From Propionivibrio sp. (GTDB taxonomy: Bacteria; Pseudomonadota; Gammaproteobacteria; Burkholderiales; Rhodocyclaceae), in NCBI GenBank assembly GCA_029975435.1, contig JARKPC010000046.1, positions 55,873 through 119,872 on the forward strand: a stretch of DNA of 64,000 nt, written 5' to 3'. Below, one piece after another: positions 19,146-29,000 of this stretch (its first letter is position 1; each line of letters opens with the position of its first letter). Under the pieces are notes generated by a model. It was not told where the DNA came from and did no database searches. It saw nothing but the letters and a program-made list of their open reading frames with translations. Made by a program: the position numbers and the translations under genes.

Positions 19146-19480
19146 AACCGCCTCGCCACTCCCCGGCCCGGACCACGGTGCGCCTCAAACCCGGACGGCT
19201 TCTCAGACTGACGCCCCGCTTCCTCAAACACGCCGGATGGCGAGTCGGAGACCAATTGCTCGTGCGCCTTGAACAGGATCACCTCGTCTGGACCCGTCTG
19301 CCGGAGGAACGGACCTGGCGGGTCGATCGTCTGCGCCGGCGCACCGGATCCACGGCAGACCGTGACGCCGCCAGCCGACGGATCCGAACCTTCGGGGAGT
19401 ACCTCGCCTTGAGACGGGAACGCCCCGGGCAGGCGAGCTTCTTTGACCCGATACGCGATTGTTCCACGGAGAAACCATGA
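19142..19480 (+). CDS. SymE/AbrB-fold-like protein
   Basis: RTTVRLKPGRLLRLTPRFLKHAGWRVGDQLLVRLEQDHLVWTRL resembles the SymE-type swapped-hairpin segment; overlaps upstream stop. Confidence 0.5.
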   Translation: MKPPRHSPARTTVRLKPGRLLRLTPRFLKHAGWRVGDQLLVRLEQDHLVWTRLPEERTWRVDRLRRRTGSTADRDAASRRIRTFGEYLALRRERPGQASFFDPIRDCSTEKP

Positions 19481-19833
19481 TGGATCGAGAGACACGACGG
19501 GTCCTGCTCTGTTTGGGGCTCATGATGACCGTGTGCCTGGCCACGATCGCGGTGATCCGGAGGGACGGGGCGCCCCGGGAGAGACGCCTCCTGGTTCTCG
19601 ATGCCGTGGGCGGCGAGGGCGCCCGGCGGCTCGGCCTGACGACCTCACCGGTGGAGCACAGCGTCTGTGAAGTGGAGGCGGAGGCGGCCCAGGGTTTACG
19701 ATGGGTCACGATCGGAACGGTGGACATTCGCGCCGAGCACCTCATCGCCGTGCGTGAAGCGGGGCCGCCATCGCCCGATGCGGCCATACAACAGCAGCGT
19801 GAACAGCAACAACCCCTGAAGGAACATGCATGA
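19477..19833 (+). CDS. hypothetical single-TM protein
   Basis: MMDRETRRVLLCLGLMMTVCLATIAVIRRDG... start overlaps upstream stop. Confidence 0.5.
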   Translation: MMDRETRRVLLCLGLMMTVCLATIAVIRRDGAPRERRLLVLDAVGGEGARRLGLTTSPVEHSVCEVEAEAAQGLRWVTIGTVDIRAEHLIAVREAGPPSPDAAIQQQREQQQPLKEHA

Positions 19834-20744
19834 AAGTGACTTACGACAGCACCGAGGACGTATTCTGCATCCGCTTCTCCGACACCCCGGTCGTCAAGGA
19901 CATCTCCTACGACTGGAATGTCAGCGTGGGTTACGATGCCGACGGCCAACTTGCCGAACTGACGATCGTCGATTTGTCCAGCGTCCTTTCCCGGGATACC
20001 GAAAAGGACGAGACAACGCTGGTTCTCTCCGAACGGGAATCGCGCCGGCTGCTTGAATTGATGGAATCTCCGACGCCGCGAACGGAGCGCTTTCTGGCGG
20101 CAATCGCGCGGCACCGTGAATGGCTCCGCGACAACGAGCCGTCCGCTGGTGTCGACGCCTGCGCCTGGATGGCCCATCAGGCGAGCCTGTTGCGGAGCGG
20201 AGCGCTCAACGACGCGCAACGCGACATTCTGGCCACTTTCTTTGAGGAGCAGGTCGCGACAAAACGCCTGGACGTCGAGGCCCCTCTGCGCCGACTGCTC
20301 GTGGATCGGTGGAGGTTGGACCATCTGGCGTCCGACGCGGGCGTGGCACAGCAAATGGGGGAGTTCCAGTTACGAGTACGTGAAGCACTGCAGGCCTCCC
20401 CATCGCTTCGAGAAACCGTGACGGCCCGACTCGATGCCGTCTGGGGCGAAGCGAGAATGGCGCTCGATCATTCCCCCGCGATCATAGGATACAAGGTGCC
20501 GGAACGACCGGAGACGTGCCCCTATACCCTCGTTGACTTGGGGCTGGCCGAAGCGGCACCGAACGGGCGAACGGAACCCCCGTCCAGCACGTCCAGCGGC
20601 GGTGGATTGTCCACGTGCAGTTCCCACATCACCCCCGTCGGTAGAAACCTCTTCCTCGACCTTGGCTTCCCGCCCGAGGAGGCGGAGCGGTTGAAAGCGG
20701 AAAGCGATCGACGCCTGTCTGGCAAGAGCGACAACGGCCCGTAA
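19830..20744 (+). CDS. composite antitoxin-like protein: DUF2283-like + DUF1778-like + DUF29-like + HigA/XRE-like segment
   Basis: MKVTYDSTEDVFCIRFSDTPVVKDISYDWNVSVGYDADGQLAELTIVDLS (DUF2283-like); TTLVLSERESRRLLELMESPTPRTERFLAA (DUF1778-like); WMAHQASLLRSGALNDAQRDILATFFEEQ...CPYTLVDLGLAEAAP (DUF29-like); NLFLDLGFPPEEAERLKAESDRRL (HigA-type). Confidence 0.6.
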   Translation: MKVTYDSTEDVFCIRFSDTPVVKDISYDWNVSVGYDADGQLAELTIVDLSSVLSRDTEKDETTLVLSERESRRLLELMESPTPRTERFLAAIARHREWLRDNEPSAGVDACAWMAHQASLLRSGALNDAQRDILATFFEEQVATKRLDVEAPLRRLLVDRWRLDHLASDAGVAQQMGEFQLRVREALQASPSLRETVTARLDAVWGEARMALDHSPAIIGYKVPERPETCPYTLVDLGLAEAAPNGRTEPPSSTSSGGGLSTCSSHITPVGRNLFLDLGFPPEEAERLKAESDRRLSGKSDNGP

Positions 20745-21001
20745 GGGTTTTACGATCAGGCGGCGATGAGAGACACCCACGCGATCCAATCGAAGGAAGG
20801 TTCTCTCATGAAGACGCGTCTGATTCCCCGTTCGCTGCCGTGAAGACGGAGCCCTTCGAACGTCCCTTTGTTTTTTCGAGTCACCGCGTCTTTGATACCC
20901 TACTCGCCGCGTCGGTCTCTTGATCGGCCACTGCGGTCATTGAGCATCTGGCCTCAATCGGGCGGTAATGCGCTGGATAGGCGAAGCTCCATCGGAACGA
21001 G

Positions 21002-21451
21002 CTATGCTTTTCCATTTTGCTGTTTTTCCAGTGCTCCGAGGCGTTCTCGGAGCTCTCGTTCATTCTGGCGGCGTTGTGTTGCATCGCGAGCTACAGCAAC
21101 GGACCCGATCACTTTCCCATTTCCGTTGTGAACGACGGCAAAGCTCATTTCGACGTAGATCGCGCCCTTGGAGTGGGTAAGAGACCGAGTGATCGCGGCA
21201 TGTCCTTCAAGTCGGGTCTTACCGGATGCCATGGCACGATTAAAACCTGACCAATGAGCCTCGCGCAGGTGTTCTGGAATGATCAGATCGAGGCTTTGTC
21301 CAATGGCACCCTCTTTGGGATAGCCAAATAGGGCTTCGGCCGCTGCGTTCCATCCACGGATAATTCCTTCCTTATCCGAATAGATCATGGCGTCGGCCAT
21401 TTGCTCGACGATCAGGCGGTTGATATCGGCATATTCGGTGTTTTCCATCAT
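21002..21451 (-). CDS. stand-alone PAS domain protein
   Basis: LIVEQMADAMIYSDKEGIIRGWNAAAEALFGYPKEGAIGQSLDLIIPEHLREAHWSGFNRAMASGKTR...GSVAVARDATQRRQ. Confidence 0.9.
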   Translation of the reverse strand: MMENTEYADINRLIVEQMADAMIYSDKEGIIRGWNAAAEALFGYPKEGAIGQSLDLIIPEHLREAHWSGFNRAMASGKTRLEGHAAITRSLTHSKGAIYVEMSFAVVHNGNGKVIGSVAVARDATQRRQNERELRERLGALEKQQNGKA

Positions 21452-21597
21452 TTCTCCTTTGTACGGTTCTCCAACAAAACGTCAGGATTCGTGACGAATC
21501 GCCATTTGTTCCCGCTTGCGGCCGGGACAAATGCGCACAGGCAACAATAATCGAACATCTGTGGCACAAAGCGCCAAATCGTCCGTCTGTCGAATCG

Positions 21598-21825
21598 CTA
21601 TGGGTACATGAACACAATTTCCCATCCGTCTTCAAGCGGCAAGGACATATCCCGGAAACACATGCCGTTCACCGCCACAGCCGAAATCGATAACAAGGCT
21701 CCCGGATACGACAGCTTCAGCTGCCCGACCAAATCCTGCAGGCTCATTCCCTCGGCGTAAGCGACTTCCAGGCGATCCCTACCGGCCCGCTCCGCCACTG
21801 TGTCAAAAAACCGCACCATGATCAT
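21598..21825 (-). CDS. MoaD/ThiS family sulfur carrier-like protein
   Basis: MIMVRFFDTVAERAGRDRLEVAYAEGMSLQDLVGQLKLSYPGALLSISAVAVNGMCFRDMSLPLEDGWEIVFMYP (no C-terminal GG). Confidence 0.7.
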   Translation of the reverse strand: MIMVRFFDTVAERAGRDRLEVAYAEGMSLQDLVGQLKLSYPGALLSISAVAVNGMCFRDMSLPLEDGWEIVFMYP

Positions 21826-22254
21826 CAGGCACCACCTCCAGTGAGTTTCTGCCAGTGCCTTGCATCGCACCTCCTGGTGTTTCTGCAGGCTCGTTGACCA
21901 CTGTTTGGCCGGCATGGAAATGACGATTCAAGAGCCCCGGCCACGACCCGCAGCCCATGGAGTATCTCCCCATCCCGAGCGACAAGTTCTTGTACTCAGG
22001 ACTCCAAAGCGTCTTCAGCCAAGGCATCGGATGGAGGAGTGTCACGCCTCGCTTCATTTGAACCAGCACCCTCCGAGCTCGTGGAAACAGCCACACCTTC
22101 GGTGTCCGAACTCCGATCAAGCGGCAGAATCGGTGACCACATGCAGCATCCGGGTTTTGTAGCAGGGCGTTTTGATACGACGCGAGTGCTGAGTTCTTCT
22201 TTCATCGCTGCCTCCCTTTCCTTTATAGAACCTTCTTCATTCCTTTTTGCATCT

Positions 22255-23052
22255 TCATTGAACCAATGGCGTGTCAGCCGCTTCGATGTCCACGCCGACG
22301 ATCTTGGCCTGCCCTGCGAGTTGGTGCATATATTGACGCAAGGCGGTGACATAGGTCTTCTGCCGCATCGACATGGTCACGGCACCGCGCACGTCCTCGA
22401 AGGCGGGTGCGACGCCCGCCTTGCGCTCCAGCACTTCCACCACGTGCAGGCCGAAACGGCTATGTACCAGGCGCGGCAGCACCCCGATCTCGGTGTGGCC
22501 GAACAGTTCCTTGGCGAATTCCGGCGCGCAGTCGCTCTGCGTCAGCCAGCCGAGGTGACCGCCCTCGGCACCGCTCGGGCAGTTGGACTGGTCGCGCGCC
22601 GCCTGGGCGAAACGGTCTTCGAGCGCATTAGCGTTGTTTCCGTCGTGGCAGCGCACGTCGAGCAGGGTCGTTTCAGCGCGATTGCGCAGGGCAACGACGT
22701 CGACGCCCTGCGTGACGGCAAAGAGGATGTGCCGTGCCCTGACGCGTTCGCCGGTGGCATAGCGCGCCGGATTCGCGGCGTAATGGCGCCGGCATTCTTC
22801 TTCCGACGGCTCGGGAATCGTCAGCTTTCGTTCCAGCAAGGCTTCGATGGCCTGCGTCGCGGCTTCACTGAGGATGCCGTCGGTGCCCGGCTCATTGCCG
22901 ACCGGCAACAGTCCTTCGGTAACGGCGGCCTGGCGTAGCAGTTCGGAGCACGCACGCTGGCGTCGTTCGTCGGCCGAGAGTGCTTCGTTGGCGCTGTTGA
23001 GTGCGACGCCGTTGATCGAGGCGATTTCCTGCTTTATCTGGCTCGTCTGCAT
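22255..23052 (-). CDS. parvulin-type peptidyl-prolyl isomerase (nar-cluster PpiC/NifM-like)
   Basis: RVRARHILFAVT...CPSGAEGGHLGWLTQSDCAPEFAKELFGHTEIGVLPRLVHSRFGLHVVEVLERK. Confidence 0.9.
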   Translation of the reverse strand: MQTSQIKQEIASINGVALNSANEALSADERRQRACSELLRQAAVTEGLLPVGNEPGTDGILSEAATQAIEALLERKLTIPEPSEEECRRHYAANPARYATGERVRARHILFAVTQGVDVVALRNRAETTLLDVRCHDGNNANALEDRFAQAARDQSNCPSGAEGGHLGWLTQSDCAPEFAKELFGHTEIGVLPRLVHSRFGLHVVEVLERKAGVAPAFEDVRGAVTMSMRQKTYVTALRQYMHQLAGQAKIVGVDIEAADTPLVQ

Positions 23053-23062
23053 GATCGGATCC

Positions 23063-23797
23063 TTAAACGCTGGCGCCGGGATGGCGCGGTTGGTTGTGCC
23101 CGGCCGGGACGTTCAGGCGGCGCGAACGGACCACCTGGTACGGCCGCAATAGATAGCCGACGGTAGCGAAGCCGCTCCAGACGTGGGCCAGTCGGGTGAA
23201 GGGGAAAATCAGAAAGATGCTCATACCGAGCACGATGTGCGCCTTGAACACCCAGCTCACATCGGCCAGCAGTGCCGACGCCCCCGGACGGAAAGTCACG
23301 ATGCGCTGCGCCCATTCAGCCAGCAGCAGCATCACACTACCGTCGAGATGCTGCGCCGACAGCGGCACGCTGGCCAGACCGAGCGCCAGTTGCAGCCAGA
23401 GCAACACGAGCATCACGATGTCGCTGGTCTTCGAGTTCACGCGGATACGCGGTTCGGAGAGACGGCGATGCAGCAGGATCGTCACGCCGATAAAGGCCAG
23501 CGTGCCGGCAATGCCGCCGGCGGTCATCGCCAGCACCTGCTTCTGGCCGGCGGTGATGAACGGCTCGTAGACGAAATGTGGCGTCAGCATGCCGGCGAAG
23601 TGCCCGAAGAACAAGAACAGCACGCCGACGTGGAACAGGTTGCTGCCCCACCGCAATTGCCCCGCCTTGAGCAGCTGCGACGAATCGCTCTTCCAGGTGT
23701 ACTGGTCGCGGTCGAAGCGGATCAGGCTGCCGAGCAGGAAAACGCTGAGGCAGATGTAGGGATACAGGCCGAACAGGAAGGTGTCGAGTGTTTTCAT
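23063..23797 (-). CDS. narI: respiratory nitrate reductase gamma subunit
   Basis: FLFGLYPYICLSVFLLGSLIRFDRDQYTWKSDSSQLL...HVGVLFLFFGHFAGMLTPH...FPFTRLAHVWS. Confidence 0.95.
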   Translation of the reverse strand: MKTLDTFLFGLYPYICLSVFLLGSLIRFDRDQYTWKSDSSQLLKAGQLRWGSNLFHVGVLFLFFGHFAGMLTPHFVYEPFITAGQKQVLAMTAGGIAGTLAFIGVTILLHRRLSEPRIRVNSKTSDIVMLVLLWLQLALGLASVPLSAQHLDGSVMLLLAEWAQRIVTFRPGASALLADVSWVFKAHIVLGMSIFLIFPFTRLAHVWSGFATVGYLLRPYQVVRSRRLNVPAGHNQPRHPGASV

Positions 23798-24507
23798 GGG
23801 GATACTCCGTTGTGTGCAGCGCCTGGAGATTTCAGTCCGGACGCTTCGTTTCTGACGAAGGTGATCGGCTGCGCCTGGCCCGATCGGCCTTGGCCCTTCG
23901 ACGAGCAGCCGTCGAACACGGCCGGTTCTTCCCAGGCCGCGTCGATGGCTTCGTCGGGCTCGATCCTGACGGCGTGCGCCTGCTCTCCGGCCAGTTCGAG
24001 CAGCGCGCCGAGCACGCTGGCGTACGGGCTCTTGCGCTGCTGCAGGGCGTTGAAGATGGCGTTGAGCAGATGCGCCATCTCGCCGAGGAAGGCGCGCGCG
24101 ATCTGCGGCGTCTGCGTCGAGGCGAATTCGAGCATCACCGGCAGATAGTCCGGCAACTCACCCGGTGCCAGGAAGAGGCCGGCCTGTTCGTAGATCTTGA
24201 TCAGATCGGTCATCGCCGGGCCACGGTCGCGCGAGTCGCCATGCACGTGCTCGAAGAGATGAAGCGAGGTCGAACGGCCGCGATCGAACAGCTCGATGAA
24301 CTCGCTCTCGTTACGGAGCGGGTCGCCGGTTTCGAGCTTTTGCATCAGCGCGTACAGCTCGTCCTTGCGTGCGCCGCTCAGGGCGCTGTCGGCGTGAAGT
24401 GCGGTGCGCATGTCGATGAGATCGACGCGCAAGGCGCTGTCGGGATAGGCCAGGAGCCGCGACAGCACGCGCAGGGCGATGGAGAGATTTGGAAGGCTGG
24501 CTGCCAT
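23794..24507 (-). CDS. narJ: nitrate reductase molybdenum cofactor assembly chaperone
   Basis: RVLSRLLAYPDSALR...TSLHLFEHVHGDSRDRGPAMTDLIKIYEQAGL; position between narH and narI. Confidence 0.95.
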   Translation of the reverse strand: MAASLPNLSIALRVLSRLLAYPDSALRVDLIDMRTALHADSALSGARKDELYALMQKLETGDPLRNESEFIELFDRGRSTSLHLFEHVHGDSRDRGPAMTDLIKIYEQAGLFLAPGELPDYLPVMLEFASTQTPQIARAFLGEMAHLLNAIFNALQQRKSPYASVLGALLELAGEQAHAVRIEPDEAIDAAWEEPAVFDGCSSKGQGRSGQAQPITFVRNEASGLKSPGAAHNGVSP

Positions 24508-24509
24508 GG

Positions 24510-26033
24510 CTAGACCTCCGCCTTGATCGGGATGGTGCGGTGCTTCTTGCCGCCGAACAGGCTGGCTTCGCTGGCGCCATCCGAGCAGCCGTTGCCGAAC
24601 GAGAAGCCGCAGCCGCCGCGCATGTCGAAGGTGTTCTCGGCATACTCGCGATGCGTGCTCGGAATCACGAAACGGTCCTCGTAATTTGCGATGGCCATCA
24701 CGTGGTACATCTCTTCAACTTCCGCCTGGGTCATTTTTACCTGCTCCAGAACCGCCATGTTGACCTTTCCATCGACATGCTTTGAGCGCTGGAAGGCGCG
24801 CATGGCCAGCATGCGTTCCAGTGCGCGCTCAACCGGTTGCGTATCGCCCGCTGTGAGCAGATTGGCCAGGTACTTGACCGGGATACGCAACTGTTTGACG
24901 TCCGGAATCTCGCCATTGACGCCGAGATGGCCGGCATTGGCGGCGGCACTGATCGGCGAGAGCGGTGGCACGTACCAGACCATCGGCAGCGTGCGGTACT
25001 CGGGGTGCAGCGGCAGCGCCACCTTCCATTCGACGGCCATCTTGTACACCGGGCTGTTGCGCGCGGCGTCCATCCAGGCGTCGGGGATGCCGTCTATGCG
25101 GGCCTGTTCGATGACCTTCGGGTCGTGCGGATCGAGGAACACGTTGAGTTGCGCCTGGTACAGGTCCCGGTCGTGCTCGACGCTGGCCGCAGCTTCGATG
25201 CGGTCGGCGTCATAGAGCAGCACGCCGAGGTAGCGGATGCGGCCGACGCAGGTTTCCGAACAAACGGTCGGCTGACCTGCTTCGATGCGCGGGTAGCAGA
25301 AGATGCACTTCTCGGCCTTGCCGCTTTTCCAGTTGTAGTAGATCTTCTTGTACGGACAGCCGGACACGCACATGCGCCAGCCGCGGCACTTGTCCTGGTC
25401 GATCAGCACGATGCCGTCTTCCTCGCGCTTGTAGATCGAACCGGACGGGCAGCTCGCCACGCAGGTCGGGTTGAGGCAGTGCTCGCACAGACGCGGCAGG
25501 TACATCATGAAAGTATTTTCAAACTGGCCGTACATCTCCTTCTGGATGTCGTCAAAGTTCTTGTCCTTGCTGCGCTTGGAGAACTCGCCGCCGAGAATTT
25601 CTTCCCAGTTCGGACCCCAGACGATCTTCTCCATGCGCTTGCCGGTAATCAGGCTGCGCGGCCGTGCCGTCGGCATCGCCTTGGATTCGGGTGCCGATTG
25701 CAGATGGTCGTAGTCGAACGTGAAGGGTTCGTAGTAGTCGTCGATCTCCGGCAGATTCGGGTTGGCGAAGATGCGCATGAGCAGCTTCCACTTGCCGCCC
25801 TGGCGCGGTTCGATCTTGCCGTCCGCCTTGCGGACCCAACCGCCGTTCCAGCGATCCTGGTTCTCCCATTCCTTCGGGTAGCCGATGCCGGGCTTGGTCT
25901 CGACGTTGTTGAACCACGCGTACTCCATGCCGGGACGGCTGGTCCACACGTTCTTGCAGGTGACCGAGCAGGTGTGGCAACCGATGCATTTGTCCAGGTT
26001 CAGGACCATGCCGATTTGAGCGCGAATTTTCAT
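24510..26033 (-). CDS. narH: respiratory nitrate reductase beta subunit
   Basis: MKIRAQIGMVLNLDKCIGCHTCSVTCKNVWTSRPGMEYAWFNNVETKPGIGYPKEWENQ; CEHCLNPTCVASCPSGSIYKREEDGIVLIDQDKCRGWRMCVSGCPYKKIYYNWKSGKAEKC. Confidence 0.98.
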   Translation of the reverse strand: MKIRAQIGMVLNLDKCIGCHTCSVTCKNVWTSRPGMEYAWFNNVETKPGIGYPKEWENQDRWNGGWVRKADGKIEPRQGGKWKLLMRIFANPNLPEIDDYYEPFTFDYDHLQSAPESKAMPTARPRSLITGKRMEKIVWGPNWEEILGGEFSKRSKDKNFDDIQKEMYGQFENTFMMYLPRLCEHCLNPTCVASCPSGSIYKREEDGIVLIDQDKCRGWRMCVSGCPYKKIYYNWKSGKAEKCIFCYPRIEAGQPTVCSETCVGRIRYLGVLLYDADRIEAAASVEHDRDLYQAQLNVFLDPHDPKVIEQARIDGIPDAWMDAARNSPVYKMAVEWKVALPLHPEYRTLPMVWYVPPLSPISAAANAGHLGVNGEIPDVKQLRIPVKYLANLLTAGDTQPVERALERMLAMRAFQRSKHVDGKVNMAVLEQVKMTQAEVEEMYHVMAIANYEDRFVIPSTHREYAENTFDMRGGCGFSFGNGCSDGASEASLFGGKKHRTIPIKAEV

Positions 26034-26043
26034 GGCCTTCTCC

Positions 26044-29000
26044 TTAGGCAGTTGCACTGGCGTTGTCGGCGGAAACCGGCTCGTCATCCAACCAGTCGAT
26101 CTTGTTCATCTTGCGCACGATCACGAACTCGTCGCGGTTGGTGCCGATCGTCCCGTAGTAGTTGAATCCGTACGAAAACTGGGCATAGCCGCCGATCATG
26201 TGCGTCGGTTTCAGGACGATGCGCGTCACCGAGTTGTGGATACCGCCGCGCATGCCGGTGATTTCCGAGCCCGGCGTGTTGATGATCTTTTCCTGCGCGT
26301 GGTACATCAGCACCATGCCCGGATTGACCCGCTGGCTGACCACGGCGCGCGCGGCGATGGCACCGTTGATGTTGAACAGCTCGACCCAGTCGTTATCGAC
26401 AATGCCGGCACGTTTGGCGTCGTCCTCGGAGAGCCAGATGACCGGCCCGCCGCGATTCAGGGTGAGCATGATCAGGTTGTCGGTGTAGGTCGAGTGGATG
26501 CCCCACTTCTGGTGCGGCGTGATGAAGTTGAGCGCGATCTCGGTGTTGCCGTTCGGCTTGATGTTGTGGAGATCGGCGGTCGTCTTGAGATCAACCGGCG
26601 GACGATAGCTCGAGAAGCCTTCTCCGAACGCGGTCATCCACGGGTGATCCATGTAGAACTGCTGGCGCCCGGTCAGCGTGCGCCATGGAATCAGCTCGTG
26701 CACGTTGGTGTAGCCGGCGTTGTAGGAAACCGTCTCCGACTCGATGCCGCTCCACGTCGGCGAGCTGATGATCTTGCGCGGCTGAGCCTGGATGTCGCGG
26801 AAGCGGATCTTCTCGTCCTCGCGATACAGCGCCAGATGCCTGTGATCGCGTCCAGTCTGCTTGCTCAGCGCCTCCCAGGCCTTGACGGCGACGTGGCCGT
26901 TAGTTTCCGGTGCCAGTTGCAGCACGACTTCGCAGGCGTCGATGTCGGTCGCGATGCTCGGCATGCCGCAGGTCGCACCTTCGTCTTTGACCAGCCCGTT
27001 CAACTCGCCAAGTTGCTTCACCTCGGTCTGCGTGTTCCAGGCGATGCCCTTTCCGCCGTTGCCGACCTTGTTCATCAAGGGGCCGAGCGCAGTGAAGCGC
27101 TTGTAGAGGTTCGGGTAGTCACGCTCGACGACGGCGATGTTCGGTGCCGTCTTGCCGGGGATCAGGTCGATCTCGCCGCGCTTCCAGTCCTGCACGCCAA
27201 AGGGCTGCGCCAACTCGGCCGGCGAGTCGTGCATCAGCGGCGAGAGCACAATTTCGCGTTCGACACCGAGATGACCAACGCAGACTTCGCTGAACTTTTT
27301 GGCGAAGCCCTTGTAGATCTCCCAGTCGCTGCGCGATTGCCAGGCCGGATCGACCGCCGTCGACAGCGGATGGATGAAGGGGTGCATGTCGCTGGTGTTG
27401 AGATCGTTCTTCTCGTACCAGGTTGCCGTCGGCAGCACGATGTCGCTGTAAAGGCAGGTGGTGCTCATGCGGAAGTCCAGCGTCACCAGCAGATCCAGCT
27501 TGCCTTCCGGCGCTTTGTCGTGCCACACCACTTCGCTGGGCTTGGCTTCATCGTGGCCCAAATCCTTGCCCTGCACGCCGTGGGAGGTGCCGAGCAGGTG
27601 CTTGAGGAAGTATTCGTGGCCTTTGCCTGAAGAACCCAAGATGTTGGAACGCCAGACGAACATGTTGCGCGGCCAGTTGTCCGGGTGGTCCGGATCTTCG
27701 CAGCTCATTTGCAGCGTGCCGTCCTTCAGCCCCTTGGCCGTGTAGTCCTTGGGATCGAGGCCGGCAGCGACAGCATTCTTCACCACCTGCATCGGGTTGG
27801 TCTTGAGTTGCGGCGCGGAAGGCAGCCAGCCCATGCGTTCGGCGCGCACGTTGTAGTCGATCATGCTGCCGCCGTACTGCGCCTTGTCGGCGAGCGGCGA
27901 GAGCACTTCTTCCATGCCCAGTTTTTCGTAGCGCCACTGATCGGTGTGCGCGTAGAAGAAGCTGGTCGAGTTCATCTGGCGTGGCGGACGGATCCAGTCC
28001 AGGGCAAAGGCGAGCGCCGTCCAACCGGTCTGCGGGCGCAGTTTTTCCTGCCCGACGTAGTGCGCCCAGCCGCCGCCGCTCTGGCCGATACACCCGCACA
28101 TCATCAGCATGTTGATGACGCCGCGGTAGTTCATGTCCGAGTGATACCAGTGGTTCATCGCGGCGCCGATGATGACCATCGAGCGGCCGTGCGTCTTGTC
28201 GGCGTTGTCAGCGAACTGGCGCGCGACCGTGATCAACTGCTCGCGTGGCGTGCCGGTGATGCGTTCCTGCCAGGCCGGCGTGTAGGGCGTGTCGTCGTCG
28301 AAGTCCTTCGCCGCCAGTTCACCCGGCAGACCGCGCGCGACGCCGTAGTTGGCGACCTGCAGGTCGAAGACCGTGGCGACCAGCACATCCTTTCCATCCT
28401 TGCCCAGTGCGATGCGCTGCACGGGGACGGTACGCACCAGCACGTTGTTGCTGGCGGCGCCGGTGGCGTTGTTGGGGAAATGCTCGCTTTCGATGCCGCC
28501 GAAGTAAGGGAAACCCACCTTCGCAGTTGCCGCACTTGGGTTCTGGCCTTCCAGCACCGAGAGTTTTAGCTTGACCTCGTTACCGTGCGTGGCTTCCTTG
28601 GCTTCCAGATTCCATTGCCCCTGATCGGCGCGCCCGTCCGGACCCCAGCGGAAACCGATTGCGCCGTTCGGCAGTACAACCTGGCCGTTTTCGTCGAAGG
28701 CGACGGTCTTCCACTCTGGGTTGTTGGTCGCGCCGAGCGCGTCGGCGAAGTCGGACGCACGCACATAGCGATCGGGCACCATCGCCGTTTCACCGTTTGG
28801 CAGTTGCTGCTCCTTGAGCATGACCAGCATCGGCATGTCGGTGTAGCGGCGCACGTAGTCGTCGAAGTAGGTACTTCGCTGCTTGCCCCCCTCGGGGAAG
28901 TAGAACTCCTTGAGGATGACGTGGCCCATCGCCATGGCCACGGCGGCGTCGGTGCCCTGCTTGGGCTTCATCCAGATGTCGGAGAGCTTGGCGACTTCGG

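Noticed and set aside
26032-27630. 532-aa plus-strand ORF over narG (and similar long antisense ORFs at 24837-26165, 27685-28569, 28585-29712)
   Set aside because: Shadow frames of narG/narH with no recognisable domains.
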